Positions 25,693 through 34,176 of a stretch of 40,823 nucleotides of DNA are shown one piece after another; the stretch's first letter is position 1; each line of letters begins with the position of its first letter. The notes beneath the pieces are model-generated. The model was not told the origin of the DNA. It ran no database searches and was given only the letters and a program-made list of their open reading frames with translations. The stretch lies in assembly GCA_013202335.1 (NCBI GenBank), contig JABMQR010000007.1, forward strand, positions 1-40,823, in the 5' to 3' direction. Both the position numbers and the translations under genes were made by a program. The stretch is from Bacteroidota bacterium. GTDB taxonomy: Bacteria > Spirochaetota > Spirochaetia > JABMQR01.

Positions 25693-26951
25693 AGGGATTC
25701 TTTACCCCAGAGTACTGTTAATTCCCCAATAAGCCGGGCTGCTTCAGTCATAACCGGGAGTGCTGCCCATTCATACCGACTATGATAATTATGTCCGCCA
25801 GTAAAGATGTTTGGAGTGGGGATTCCCATGGCACAAAGACGGGCACCATCAGTACCTCCACGGATTATTTCATTACTAACGATAATTCCAATATTCGCAG
25901 CGGCTTTCTCAAGTTTCTCCATAATAAGGGGATCCTTGCTTATATACTCACGCATATTCAGATACTGCATTTTAAAATCAATAACTACTTTCCCGCCTTG
26001 ATATATATTCTCCATTGCTGCTGCAACAGAATCGAGAACTTTTCTTCTCCGTTCAATTTCATCAATCTCAAAATCTCTGAGGTACAGTGTTAACTTTGCT
26101 GATTCTGCAGTGCCGGTAATTTCAAGCGGACAGTAGTAGCCGTAGCGGCCATCAGTTGCTTCCGGGCTTTCCGCCTGGGGAAGCGAGGCAAGGAAAGAAC
26201 CTGCCATTGTTACTGCATTCACCATTCGTCCGCGTGCTGCTCCAAGATGATACATAACACCGGTAAAAGAGATTTCAACCTTTGCTGCGTTGAAACACTC
26301 TGCATCAACGGTTCCGCGCTCGCCTCCATCCATAGTATAGCAGCAGCGCGAATTTAGTTTGGATACCGGAAAAAGATCCATTCCTGTTCCTGTCTCTTCA
26401 TCGGGAGTAAAAATCAGCTCGACCTCTCCATGCTCAATTTCAGGGTGATTCATGAGATACTCTGCAGCTGCCATTATCTCGGCTGCACCGGCTTTATCAT
26501 CTGCACCCAGCAGGGTTGTACCATCGGTAGTGATCAGAGTCTGTCCAACATATTTTAGTAGTTCAGGATTCGAATCAGGTGACAGAACCCATTCCCCGCC
26601 AAGCGGAATATCATTTCCATCATACTGTTCTATAACATGCGGTTTTACATTTTTCCCGCACATATCAGCAGCTGTGTCAACGTGTGCCATAAAACCGATA
26701 ACCGGAGCTTTCCGGCCTTCCGGCAGTGTTGAAGGCATTCTGGCAATTAGATATCCGTACTGATCAAGGTCGACATCCGTTATCCCGATAGCACTGAGTT
26801 CCTTCTCCAGCATGCGAAGCAAATCCCACTGTCCAGGAGTTGTTGGTTTTCCCGGGTTATGGTGATCAGACTGTGTATCAATCTGTACATAGCGCAGAAA
26901 ACGATCCAGTATTGATTTTTCCATCTGTTTTATTTCATTATTCATCATCAT
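25689..26951 (-). CDS. pepT: Peptidase T (tripeptide aminopeptidase)
   Basis: A 420-residue M20 metallopeptidase, near the usual 408-410. It has FLRYVQIDTQSD at the start, the zinc motif GFMAHVDTAADM, TTLLGADDKAGAAEIMAAAEYL and FTPDEETGTGMDLF, and a late RGGTDGARLCAMGIPTPNIFTGGHNYHS. It removes the N-terminal residue of tripeptides in the cytoplasm. Of four nearby ATGs, 26951 is best placed (AAGGA 5 nt before); the most upstream one overlaps that site. It follows the GH20 gene by 17 nt and overlaps the next gene, so it is inside an operon with envelope proteins. Confidence 0.95.
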   Translation of the reverse strand: MMMNNEIKQMEKSILDRFLRYVQIDTQSDHHNPGKPTTPGQWDLLRMLEKELSAIGITDVDLDQYGYLIARMPSTLPEGRKAPVIGFMAHVDTAADMCGKNVKPHVIEQYDGNDIPLGGEWVLSPDSNPELLKYVGQTLITTDGTTLLGADDKAGAAEIMAAAEYLMNHPEIEHGEVELIFTPDEETGTGMDLFPVSKLNSRCCYTMDGGERGTVDAECFNAAKVEISFTGVMYHLGAARGRMVNAVTMAGSFLASLPQAESPEATDGRYGYYCPLEITGTAESAKLTLYLRDFEIDEIERRRKVLDSVAAAMENIYQGGKVVIDFKMQYLNMREYISKDPLIMEKLEKAAANIGIIVSNEIIRGGTDGARLCAMGIPTPNIFTGGHNYHSRYEWAALPVMTEAARLIGELTVLWGKESL

Positions 26952-26968
26952 AGTCATCCTTTATTATT

Positions 26969-28624
26969 TTATGTGTTTTTTTTGTCTGCCCGTATACGGA
27001 TCACATTCCGAAACAGTTCCAAAACTGCAGCAAATCTTCTGCCGCTGCTGCTTTTCCAGGCTGATTTTGGAGCTGGAGATACCCCTATATCCTGAAGCAA
27101 TGAGGTAAAACTTTCAAGCCTGACTGCAAAGTCAGACCACCTGTTTCCTCTATTTTTTCCCTCTTCAATACCGGTTTTCCAGATTATCTCAGAGAAAGCA
27201 GTTAACCGGGGAAAAATTTGCCAATCTCTTATTTCTCTGTCAGGAACCCATTCAGTCCAGAGTGGAACTTCGGCTCCAAGAATCCTTTTCCCATAGCCTT
27301 TTTTCATTTGACCAATTTTTTTTCCATACCGATATACCTTACGAAGGGGAAGCTGTGCATAGGGGTGATCCAGATAAAGTTTAAAATAGGGCGAAAGAAT
27401 ATACTGCCGGGTTGTCTCATCCCTCAGTGATCTCCTGAAGTTCCTCCGCGATTCCGGAAAGGGATTCCAATACTGAATTACTGCCCCAGAATCCAGATTG
27501 GGATTGGTGATCTCATCCCAACCTATAATCTTTTTTCCTTTCTCCGCTGCTGCATCTGCAAGAAAACGGGTGAAATCTGTCTGAAGTTCACGTGGATTGC
27601 CTAATGAAAGTTTTTTCATTCTCTTTGCGCAATCCGGACAGTGCTCCCACCGGTCTGTTGGTGCTTCATCACCGCCAATATGGAACCAGGGTGCTGGAAA
27701 CAGATCACATAACTCATGCATAACCGTTTTTGCAAAGGCTCTGACAGATTCTTTCCCCGGGCAGAGAGTATCCTTAAATATACCAAAATCTCCCGGAACG
27801 GTAAAATTTGTCTTTCTGGTATTTGTACTGTTTCCTGAACAACAAAGTTCCGGATAAGCAGCAAGAGCAGCAACCGTGTGGCCGGGCATATCCACTTCGG
27901 GAATTACCATTATCCCCCGCTCTCCGGCATAGGCTACAACGTCCCTGATTTCTGCTTTGGTGTAGAACCCTGAGTGCTGCTTCAGAGTTACTCTATTTGA
28001 ATGCCTGCCGCCTGTTTGTGTAGAGGATCGTACAGATCCTATTTCGGTTAAACGGGGATAAGCCTCAATCTCAAATCTCCACCCCTGATCATCTGTGCCA
28101 TGCCAATGAAAGATATTAAGTTTATGAAGCAGTAAAAGATCGATTATTCGTTTAATTTCATCAACCGGACAAAAATGTCTGCTGGTATCGAGCATGAACC
28201 CTCTCCATCGGGTCAGTGTCCAATCTTCAATAATCATGTGCGGGATTTCGCCCCTATATGCGTAAAACAACTGCTTGGCTGTCTGAGCCGCATAGAGAAA
28301 ACCAATCTTTTTAGCGGCCTCAATTGTCATCCCTTTACTGTCGACAGAGATCCGGTAATAATCACTGTCTGCAAAGGGAGAAGCGTTAAGATTCCTCAAT
28401 AGTACCTGCGAGCCTTTAGCCACAGTATTTCCTATAACACAAACTACTGTCTCTGTCTCAAGGAATTCACATAAATCCTGTGCAGCAAAGCGTTCCATAC
28501 TATCTGAATCATCATTTACCGGGGCTGAATCTGCCAAAACATTCGAATTACTACTAAATTGTGTTTTCCCTGATCCCTGAAGCAAAACCGATTGAGGATA
28601 AGGAATTACCGGTATCTTTTTCAT
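26969..28624 (-). CDS. Beta-N-acetylhexosaminidase (GH20)
   Basis: A 551-residue protein with an N-terminal GH20b-type domain (to about 130), then the catalytic barrel: WRGFMLDTSRHFCPVDEIKRIIDLLLLHKLNIFHWHGTDDQGWRFEI-type region, VIPEVDMPGHTVAALAAYPEL and the catalytic Asp-Glu pair in HIGGDEAP (about residue 320). It removes terminal N-acetylglucosamine or galactosamine from oligosaccharides such as chitin or peptidoglycan fragments. No signal peptide is visible, so it probably acts in the cytoplasm on imported oligomers. There is no Shine-Dalgarno; an extended -10 (TGATATACT) ends 6 nt before the ATG, predicting a leaderless message. Confidence 0.93.
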   Translation of the reverse strand: MKKIPVIPYPQSVLLQGSGKTQFSSNSNVLADSAPVNDDSDSMERFAAQDLCEFLETETVVCVIGNTVAKGSQVLLRNLNASPFADSDYYRISVDSKGMTIEAAKKIGFLYAAQTAKQLFYAYRGEIPHMIIEDWTLTRWRGFMLDTSRHFCPVDEIKRIIDLLLLHKLNIFHWHGTDDQGWRFEIEAYPRLTEIGSVRSSTQTGGRHSNRVTLKQHSGFYTKAEIRDVVAYAGERGIMVIPEVDMPGHTVAALAAYPELCCSGNSTNTRKTNFTVPGDFGIFKDTLCPGKESVRAFAKTVMHELCDLFPAPWFHIGGDEAPTDRWEHCPDCAKRMKKLSLGNPRELQTDFTRFLADAAAEKGKKIIGWDEITNPNLDSGAVIQYWNPFPESRRNFRRSLRDETTRQYILSPYFKLYLDHPYAQLPLRKVYRYGKKIGQMKKGYGKRILGAEVPLWTEWVPDREIRDWQIFPRLTAFSEIIWKTGIEEGKNRGNRWSDFAVRLESFTSLLQDIGVSPAPKSAWKSSSGRRFAAVLELFRNVIRIRADKKNT

Positions 28625-28630
28625 ATTGTC

Positions 28631-28639
28631 AGTATATCA
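28631..28639 (-). promoter_or_regulatory. Extended -10 promoter of the GH20 gene
   Basis: On the minus strand TGATATACT, an extended -10 element; no convincing -35 box is at the expected place. The -10 ends 6 nt before the start codon. Confidence 0.5.
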
Positions 28640-28678
28640 TGATTTTCATCTTTCCCGTTGCAGAACTGCGCAATGAAA

Positions 28679-29257
28679 CTACAAGCTGGTCAAACTGAGA
28701 TTCAGAGCTATTCTGGTCTGAACTGCAATTCTGTTTGAACCGATCTTCTTTGCTATTTTTTTCCTGTAAACGGTGACGGTGGTACTGCTGATCCCTAGTT
28801 TTTCAGCAATTTCAAGGGTTGTCATCCCCTCACTAATCATCTTCAGGACTTGCTGCTCCCTTAATGAAAGCGCGTACACAGATACAGCGAAATGAGAGGC
28901 TATAGTACTGCTGATAGCACTTATATCGTTAAAAGAGCTGCTGCAGTTTACAATACGGCAAACTCCTATATCAGAAACAGCACTCCTGACATAGGGTTCA
29001 ATTGAGCCAAAATGAATAATAATTATATCAAGTTCAGGATTGTGTGAAAAAATTCTGTTTATAAAACTCGGTGCGCTCAAATTCATCCCGGTAATATCAA
29101 TAACTGCCAGTTGTGTAGTATTCAGAATAACATGATCAAAAAATATCTGATGGAAACCGGAGCAGCATATAATTTTACTGATTGGACTCTTTATGAAAAA
29201 AGTCTGAAGATAACTGCGTACTTTACTGGACTCTGAATAGACCGCTGTTGTAATCAT
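28679..29257 (-). CDS. LuxR/NarL-type regulator with degenerate receiver-like domain
   Basis: A 192-residue protein. The C-terminus is a LuxR helix-turn-helix (LSLREQQVLKMISEGMTTLEIAEKLGISSTTVTVYRKKIAKKIG...AVQTRIALN). The N-terminal 120 residues resemble a receiver fold (AVIDITGM at the phosphorylation-site strand), but the acidic pocket is incomplete, so classical phosphorylation is doubtful. The frame is open to 29329, but that part would translate a terminator (29286-29305). The ATG at 29257 with GGTGG upstream is therefore chosen. It lies downstream of an unusual lipoprotein and head-to-tail with the GH20 gene; its targets are unknown. Confidence 0.85.
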   Translation of the reverse strand: MITTAVYSESSKVRSYLQTFFIKSPISKIICCSGFHQIFFDHVILNTTQLAVIDITGMNLSAPSFINRIFSHNPELDIIIIHFGSIEPYVRSAVSDIGVCRIVNCSSSFNDISAISSTIASHFAVSVYALSLREQQVLKMISEGMTTLEIAEKLGISSTTVTVYRKKIAKKIGSNRIAVQTRIALNLSLTSL

Positions 29258-29275
29258 GACGTAAACCACCGTATA

Positions 29276-29305
29276 AAAAGCAAACTGCCCGGAAAATTCC
29301 GGGCA
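29276..29305 (-). terminator. Terminator after the 287-residue lipoprotein gene
   Basis: On the minus strand TGCCCGGAA-TT-TTCCGGGCA is a perfect 9-bp GC-rich stem with a 2-nt centre, followed by GTTTGCTTTTT. It lies 84 nt past the preceding stop codon and just before the LuxR gene start. Confidence 0.75.
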
Positions 29306-29388
29306 TAATAAATTGCTGCACAGATGCATTCATCATAATTGGTTTACTTATCTCAAGTCAACAACGCAATTGCCTCGTATTACGGGTT

Positions 29389-30252
29389 TTACAGTTCATA
29401 TACATCAATCATCGTTCTAAGCATATCTACAGCCTGATAAATGGCAAAAACCGCAAGCACAATTCCACAGCAAACCGGGCTAATATTCATTGTGGTAGCC
29501 ATTGAGATTACAGAAGCCCCAAGCGCATAACTAGCCTGCGGTTCTACGGCAACCTCTTTTAACCACTCTTCAAAACTCTCACCCACTTCACCACCAAATT
29601 CATAAAAGCGCCAGACAGACATAACAGTAACTGCAACTGCCCCGGCAGCCACACTAACAGCTGCAGCGGCAGATATCTTTCCAAAGAAGAGGAATGTCGG
29701 CATAAACGCATAGACAACTCCTGCTGCCAGCAGCACAATGCTCCGTGTTATAAGCTGATGCATATCGCGCATAAAATCTTCCCGGTACTCATCTTTAAGC
29801 TCTCTTGAGCCCTCTTCCATTACGTGAGTTAAACTTCTTCTTGCAGAATCAGCATCTGAAAGCAGCTCTTCATATACATCTTCCGGTATTAATTCCTTTG
29901 CTTTTGCCAGAACAGCATCAGCATCCCCGGATATAGCGGCAGAGTGGAAAAATGATAAATATTCATCCCCCATCTCCTCTTTCAGCATTTCCCTGATAAC
30001 ATCTTCCGGGTTAACAGACTCAAATGAAATTGAACCCCTTGCACCGGGACCTTCACTATCACTTTCCGCTGCAAGCTGCGGTTCAATTATTTCCCATTGA
30101 TCAATAACAACCTCACTCATCTCACTTTTCATCATCTCAGTTATCCCGGCACGATTCCGGGAAGTGCTGTCCACCAGTGAACAACCCGCTATCGATACTA
30201 CAAGAAGAAGACAAAGACAATTCTTCCCAAGCAATACTATTTTTTTATTCAT
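29389..30252 (-). CDS. Putative lipoprotein with several hydrophobic segments, unknown function
   Basis: A 287-residue protein. A signal (MNKKIVLLGKNCLCLLLVVSIAGC) ends in a lipobox, Cys at about 24. Residues 30-170 are highly charged and helical (EMMKSEMSEVVIDQW, EDVIREMLKEEMGDEY, ELKDEYREDFMRDMHQL). Residues 170-230 hold long hydrophobic stretches (SIVLLAAGVVYAFMPTFLFFG, ISAAAAVSVAAGAVAVTVMSV), with two more at the C-terminus (about 245-282). A lipid anchor together with three or four possible membrane spans is odd. The ATG at 30252 has GGGAG 8 nt upstream. I know no family for it. The next gene downstream is a LuxR-type regulator. Confidence 0.7.
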   Translation of the reverse strand: MNKKIVLLGKNCLCLLLVVSIAGCSLVDSTSRNRAGITEMMKSEMSEVVIDQWEIIEPQLAAESDSEGPGARGSISFESVNPEDVIREMLKEEMGDEYLSFFHSAAISGDADAVLAKAKELIPEDVYEELLSDADSARRSLTHVMEEGSRELKDEYREDFMRDMHQLITRSIVLLAAGVVYAFMPTFLFFGKISAAAAVSVAAGAVAVTVMSVWRFYEFGGEVGESFEEWLKEVAVEPQASYALGASVISMATTMNISPVCCGIVLAVFAIYQAVDMLRTMIDVYEL

Positions 30253-30482
30253 ACCCTTTACTCCCAACCGATTTTTTAACTTCTTTCAGTGTGTGAGAGT
30301 ATCTGCACCAACCGGAAAGCGTATGCAATTCCAGTCATATTATATTTTGATTTCAGTCATTAAATTGGTTCCGATGAACCTAAAAAAGATATTCTGCATG
30401 TATTTCGATTCAACCGGACTCAATAAGGGGATAGAAGAATCCAGTCAAACTTAATCCCAGAACAGTTCACCCTCAAACGTAA
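30253..30482 (-). promoter_or_regulatory. Spacer with a TATAAT box for the lipoprotein gene
   Basis: No ORF is credible here. On the minus strand a consensus TATAAT lies at 30339-30344, but the region 17 bp upstream (CAATTT) is a poor -35 box. The predicted leader is about 80 nt. Nothing else was recognised. Confidence 0.35.
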
Positions 30483-31064
30483 TCAGCTAATTGTCCAAAA
30501 AAGCCAGCCAAGATTCAGGCAGATCCTGAAATCACCATATCCGGGAACATAATCCTGAATATAATCAAGGCTGTCATGAAAAGTTTTCAGAGGGTCTCTG
30601 AAAATTACCGATGGTTCAATATACAGCCCAAAAGGAAGGTTGAATGTATAGCCCAGGGCAATCTCAGTCATATAATGGTAACGCTGTTCAGGTTGATTAT
30701 CACCGATAAAGTTCACTCCCTGAAAAAGTGACAAACCAGTCCAGAATCCGAGATTTCCTGGATAATATTTCAGGAGAAGTCCAATATCAAGCAGGGTAAT
30801 TCTATTATTAATATCACTACCACTCCTGTCAAAAACTACCGTAACCGGCATATCCAGTACAAATCCATCCGTTACAACTAATACTATACCTCCTTTTACG
30901 TAGAGATGATCGGACACCAGTGCATCTACTGCACCGGCATCTGCAAATACACCAAAAGTGATTGCTCCTTCAGGCAATTCACTTCCACTGCTGCTTTCGT
31001 TTTTCGCATGAAGTAATCCTCCGGCTAACAGCAGCAGGACCGCAACAGCCGCAGTCATTCTCAT
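30483..31064 (-). CDS. Small outer-membrane beta-barrel-like exported protein
   Basis: A 193-residue protein with a signal peptide (MRMTAAVAVLLLLAGGLLHAKN, cleavage after LHA). The rest is made of alternating strands with many Gly, Tyr and Phe (GVFADAGAVDALVSDHLYVKGGIVLVV, HYMTEIALGYTFNLPFGLYIEPSVIF, GDFRICLNLGWLFW), as in 8-stranded outer-membrane barrels. AAGGAGG lies 7 nt before the ATG at 31064; the frame extends to 31136 but without a better start. The function is unknown. It is divergent from an AsmA-like gene, with an 8-bp-arm palindrome between them. Confidence 0.75.
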   Translation of the reverse strand: MRMTAAVAVLLLLAGGLLHAKNESSSGSELPEGAITFGVFADAGAVDALVSDHLYVKGGIVLVVTDGFVLDMPVTVVFDRSGSDINNRITLLDIGLLLKYYPGNLGFWTGLSLFQGVNFIGDNQPEQRYHYMTEIALGYTFNLPFGLYIEPSVIFRDPLKTFHDSLDYIQDYVPGYGDFRICLNLGWLFWTIS

Positions 31065-31106
31065 AAAGCACCTCCTTTTATCCCCCGAATGCAGATCATT
31101 TCTAAA

Positions 31107-31167
31107 AGCATACAGGGTCAGAACTGCATCACGCAATTCTCAACATAGGGTATATTGGGTACCCTAT
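31107..31167. promoter_or_regulatory. Divergent spacer: weak promoter and ATAGGGTA palindrome
   Basis: For the minus gene, TTGCGT (31131-31136), 18 bp and TATGCT (31107-31112) is a possible promoter. Just upstream, 31145-31167 is an inverted repeat (ATAGGGTA, 7 nt, TACCCTAT), which could be an operator. The rest of the 283-bp spacer up to 31347 contains AGGAGG at 31289 with no proper start codon behind it. Confidence 0.4.
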
Positions 31168-31347
31168 TTCCCCATCATGAATTAACCAATCCAAATATTC
31201 TGTAACTTTGAGCAAGGTAGAGAGGTTTTATGATTAATACCGGATACAAGCAACAGATAACGCACCGGTACTAAATTAAAATGAACTCAGGAGGATTTTG
31301 ATTGCCGCTGTCGCTGTTTTTACGGTATTATCATTGTATATACGCTT

Positions 31348-32382
31348 ATGAAATTAATAAAATTTATCTTAATACTCTGTGTAATTGTTATACTTATTCT
31401 CTTTGCTGCCCAACTAATTATTAAGAACTTTGGTTCCGATAAAATCGAGGAAACCATCAAAGAATCTTTGAATAAAACCGGTATTGAAGGACTCTCTTTT
31501 GGTGATCTCTCCATTGATCTGATAGGAAGTAATGCGGTAATAACTGATATCCATGCCCCTTTTACAGACCCGAAAACGGGAATAAATTCTGGGTCCTTCT
31601 CGGCAAAGATTACACAAATCAATTTCTCAATGAAAGATGCGGTATCCATGCTTTCGGACGATGCTGCGCTGTCAAAGGCAAGCATTGAGTTTACTGAGCC
31701 AATTCTTATTATGACAAATTCATTCTCCATTCAGACGACTGCTGAAAAATTAACCATCTCATACCTTGGAAAGCTCGGCCGTGAATACTTTTCAAAAATC
31801 CAGACAGGCGATATTGAACGAATACTGCAGAATAAACAGAAATTCCAAATTCAGCTTGATAAAATGGCTTTTTCCGTTGCAAACAGTCAAATCGTCGGTA
31901 TTTTTATCGACAGTATCAAATCACGAACTGTACCCGTTTCAGGTTTGGAAATAGCCATGATTACCTCAGCGCTGCTGCCTGATCTTCCTGTCACCCGGAA
32001 TTTTATTCAGGCAGTCTCTAAAAGCGACGTGACTATTGAGCCCGAACTATTTGCCCGTGTCGTCACTCTTGGCACGCAGCTGCTTGGAATAGGAACAGAT
32101 GATATTATGGAATCTGACGGGAAAGTTATAGTATCAACTGAGGGTAATGACCTGGTAATATCCGGCAGTCTAATCAATCCCATTGGTCATTTTACTTTCT
32201 CAGGACTGGGTGAAGTTAATACTACTGACACATTTTTAAGCGAAGTAAGTGAACTTACTGTTGAAATATCGGACCTTGATTCCGATCTGTTAGAAATCCT
32301 GAAGAAGAATAACATCAATCTATCCCTGCAGTCACCAATCATGCTTAAACATCTGGTTCAGGGAGATTTTGTATTTCAGTAG
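31348..32382 (+). CDS. AsmA-like membrane-anchored periplasmic protein
   Basis: A 344-residue protein with one N-terminal membrane anchor (MKLIKFILILCVIVILILFAA) and then strand-rich sequence such as GIEGLSFGDLSIDLIGSNAVITDIHAPF and KIEETIKESLNKTG. This is the arrangement of AsmA/DUF748-type proteins, which help handle envelope lipids. The match is by pattern only. The ATG has no Shine-Dalgarno; a TATATA box ends 5 nt upstream, and a strong AGGAGG 54 nt upstream precedes a 16-codon hydrophobic frame that ends in an ATGA overlap with this gene. So the translation start is either leaderless or coupled. Confidence 0.7.
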   Translation: MKLIKFILILCVIVILILFAAQLIIKNFGSDKIEETIKESLNKTGIEGLSFGDLSIDLIGSNAVITDIHAPFTDPKTGINSGSFSAKITQINFSMKDAVSMLSDDAALSKASIEFTEPILIMTNSFSIQTTAEKLTISYLGKLGREYFSKIQTGDIERILQNKQKFQIQLDKMAFSVANSQIVGIFIDSIKSRTVPVSGLEIAMITSALLPDLPVTRNFIQAVSKSDVTIEPELFARVVTLGTQLLGIGTDDIMESDGKVIVSTEGNDLVISGSLINPIGHFTFSGLGEVNTTDTFLSEVSELTVEISDLDSDLLEILKKNNINLSLQSPIMLKHLVQGDFVFQ

Positions 32383-32559
32383 ATTTCTAACCATCGCCGC
32401 CCTAAGCAATAGTCAGATTCTACGGGATACTCTAATCAGATGGGATTTCTCTAGTTCCCTATACTATTTTTCTAAAACGCCTCCGGAATGGACAGTACTA
32501 TCCTGAAATTGAAAGCAAAAACTAATTCAGGTGAAGAACAATGCTCCAGAACATCAAGC
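32383..32559. other. Convergent spacer with a weak hairpin
   Basis: The 177-bp gap separates the plus-strand AsmA-like gene from the minus-strand membrane gene. An inverted repeat CCTGAAATT/AATTCAGG (about 32502-32533) with one bulge could act as a terminator in either direction. Nothing else was recognised. Confidence 0.3.
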
Positions 32560-33078
32560 TCACAGACTATGTGTGTCTGATGCTTCTTCCCATCCCAGAG
32601 CCTGCATAAGCTGATTTCGCAGCTCCCCTGCACGAAGTACAGAGAATTGTCTGGTACTCTCATCCTGTAAGGTGAATGTGATGCCGGGTCGGCCAGGAAG
32701 CACTTTCCCCACTGCAAATTCTGAAATATCACTTATGGGAATTGAGACAATTTCCTTAATCTTATCCTTTTGCCTGCTGAGAAGTACTATATTTTTTTCA
32801 GTTACTGCAAGTCTGCCGAATGAATTGCTCTGAGAAGAAGTTTCCAGGGCTCTGGAAGGGACATAAGAAGCTGACGGCAAAACAGCAGCATTAGTGCTGC
32901 CAAGAGCTTTCAGCGCCTGTCTTCGCGAAATGTGATACGTTGTCAGATACAGCAGCAGTGTCAGAGGAATAATCATTCCTGCAAGCAGCCAAAATACCCA
33001 TTCATGTTCTACGCGGATTCTTACAAAAACTAAAACAGCCACATCAGCCAGCAGCAAAAGCTTACTTATCGTACTCAT
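32560..33078 (-). CDS. Two-helix membrane protein with PH-like cytoplasmic domain
   Basis: A 172-residue protein. Two membrane segments (STISKLLLLADVAVLVFV and WVFWLLAGMIIPLTLLLYLTTY) are followed by a Ser/Ala linker and a strand-rich domain (RLAVTEKNIVLLSRQKDKIKEIVSIPISDISEF, ITFTLQDESTRQFSVL). This is the layout of bacterial PH-domain membrane proteins, but I cannot name a family. There is no Shine-Dalgarno. An extended -10 (TGGTAAACT) ends 6 nt before the ATG, predicting a leaderless transcript. It is divergent from the DUF2156 gene. Confidence 0.68.
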   Translation of the reverse strand: MSTISKLLLLADVAVLVFVRIRVEHEWVFWLLAGMIIPLTLLLYLTTYHISRRQALKALGSTNAAVLPSASYVPSRALETSSQSNSFGRLAVTEKNIVLLSRQKDKIKEIVSIPISDISEFAVGKVLPGRPGITFTLQDESTRQFSVLRAGELRNQLMQALGWEEASDTHSL

Positions 33079-33084
33079 TCGGCC

Positions 33085-33093
33085 AGTTTACCA
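33085..33093 (-). promoter_or_regulatory. Extended -10 promoter of the two-helix membrane protein gene
   Basis: On the minus strand TGGTAAACT, then GGCCGA and the ATG. There is no -35 match at 17 bp. Confidence 0.4.
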
Positions 33094-33166
33094 GAATTTA
33101 TCATATTTTAGTAGATGGATTAATCTTTCTATAACAATTTTAGCGTGATCAAAAGATAAATATTTC

Positions 33167-33195
33167 TTGATTATCACACCATTCGTGATTATGTT
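33167..33195 (+). promoter_or_regulatory. Promoter of the DUF2156-type gene, leaderless geometry
   Basis: TTGATT, a 17-bp spacer and TATGTT, with 6 nt between the -10 box and the ATG at 33202. No Shine-Dalgarno precedes the gene. Confidence 0.6.
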
Positions 33196-33201
33196 ATTTC
33201 T

Positions 33202-34134
33202 ATGAATACACCTGTCTATCCCGAATTTGAGCCAATCAATTTTTCGCATAAGGAATTTCTTCAACCACTTCTCTGCACACTGGAAAATGGTATATCTGAA
33301 TTTACCTTTGCAAACTTGTTTCTTTTTAGAAATCACTATAGCTATCAGATTTCTCAATACACTACAGAATCAGGATATACCCTGCCCATTATTACCGGAA
33401 TAACTCCCGGGACTGAAAGAAAAGAAGTGGAAACCTTTGCTATGCTCCCCTTTGGATTTCCCGGGCTCGCTCTGATAGAAGACCTTCTCACCCGTCACTG
33501 TTATATTAAGGATTTTCCTGAACAGGCAGCAGAACTGCACAGAATACTGCTTGAGCGTAAAGGGTTCTGCGTTGAGCAGGACAGAAATAATTTCGACTAC
33601 ATCTACAACCGCAGAGAGCTTGCATCGCTTAACGGGCGTAAATATCATAAAAAAAGAAATTTGGTTAATGCATTCATCAATAACTATAATTATGAAGAAA
33701 AACGTATAGATCCAAGTATTCATAAAGAGGATCTCTACGCCATTCTTGATTTCTGGAAAATAGAGAAACAGGAAGATGGTGATTATGATGCAGCTTACGA
33801 GGCAATTGAGAAGTTCGAGGAACTTGGACTTAGAGGCTGTATAACCTATACCGATGGAAAACCCAGCGCCTATTCAATGGGAGAAATTATTGCTCACGGC
33901 AATATGTTTGCCATTCATTTTGAGAAAGCTGTGGGTAATTATAAGGGAATATACCAGTTTATTAACCGTTCATTTGCTGAAATGCTGGCAGATTGTATTG
34001 AAGTAGTTAACAGAGAACAGGATCTGGGAGATTCAGGATTACGGCAGGCAAAAATGAGTTACAGACCCTCCGGCTTCATAAAAAAATACCGGATATCCCA
34101 TTCAGAGTTCTCACCATGTCCAGATGCGGAATAA
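33202..34134 (+). CDS. DUF2156 / PG-lysyltransferase C-terminal-like protein
   Basis: A 310-residue soluble protein matching the double-GNAT fold of DUF2156, which is also the catalytic end of MprF. Indicators are FEPINFSHKEFL, SEFTFANLFLFRNHYSYQIS, FDYIYNRRELASLNGRKYHKKRNLVNAFIN, GCITYTDGKPSAYSMGE and FAIHFEKAVGNYKGIYQFINRSFAEML. It probably transfers an acyl or aminoacyl group; the substrate is unknown. It lacks the membrane flippase half of MprF, so it works as a free-standing enzyme. Its promoter points to a leaderless mRNA. An 11-bp AT-rich inverted repeat separates its 3' end from the convergent antiporter gene. Confidence 0.88.
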   Translation: MNTPVYPEFEPINFSHKEFLQPLLCTLENGISEFTFANLFLFRNHYSYQISQYTTESGYTLPIITGITPGTERKEVETFAMLPFGFPGLALIEDLLTRHCYIKDFPEQAAELHRILLERKGFCVEQDRNNFDYIYNRRELASLNGRKYHKKRNLVNAFINNYNYEEKRIDPSIHKEDLYAILDFWKIEKQEDGDYDAAYEAIEKFEELGLRGCITYTDGKPSAYSMGEIIAHGNMFAIHFEKAVGNYKGIYQFINRSFAEMLADCIEVVNREQDLGDSGLRQAKMSYRPSGFIKKYRISHSEFSPCPDAE

Positions 34135-34167
34135 AAACAATAGTTTTTGTGTGAGGATTGTTTTTAT
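34131..34167. terminator. Bidirectional AT-rich terminator between convergent genes
   Basis: ATAAAAACAAT (34131-34141) and ATTGTTTTTAT (34157-34167) are perfect inverted repeats with a 15-nt loop. Either strand gives a stem with a T-rich 3' arm. It lies between two converging stop codons. Confidence 0.55.
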
Positions 34168-34176
34168 CAGAAAAAC

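Noticed and set aside
29258..29329. Longer start for the LuxR regulator
   Set aside because: The added residues would be translated from a GC-rich terminator stem; the ATG at 29257 has a better ribosome-binding context.
31302..31420. TTG-started 39-codon ORF after AGGAGG at 31289
   Set aside because: It would run through the signal anchor of the AsmA-like gene in the wrong frame and its composition (many Tyr, Cys, Asn) is not protein-like.
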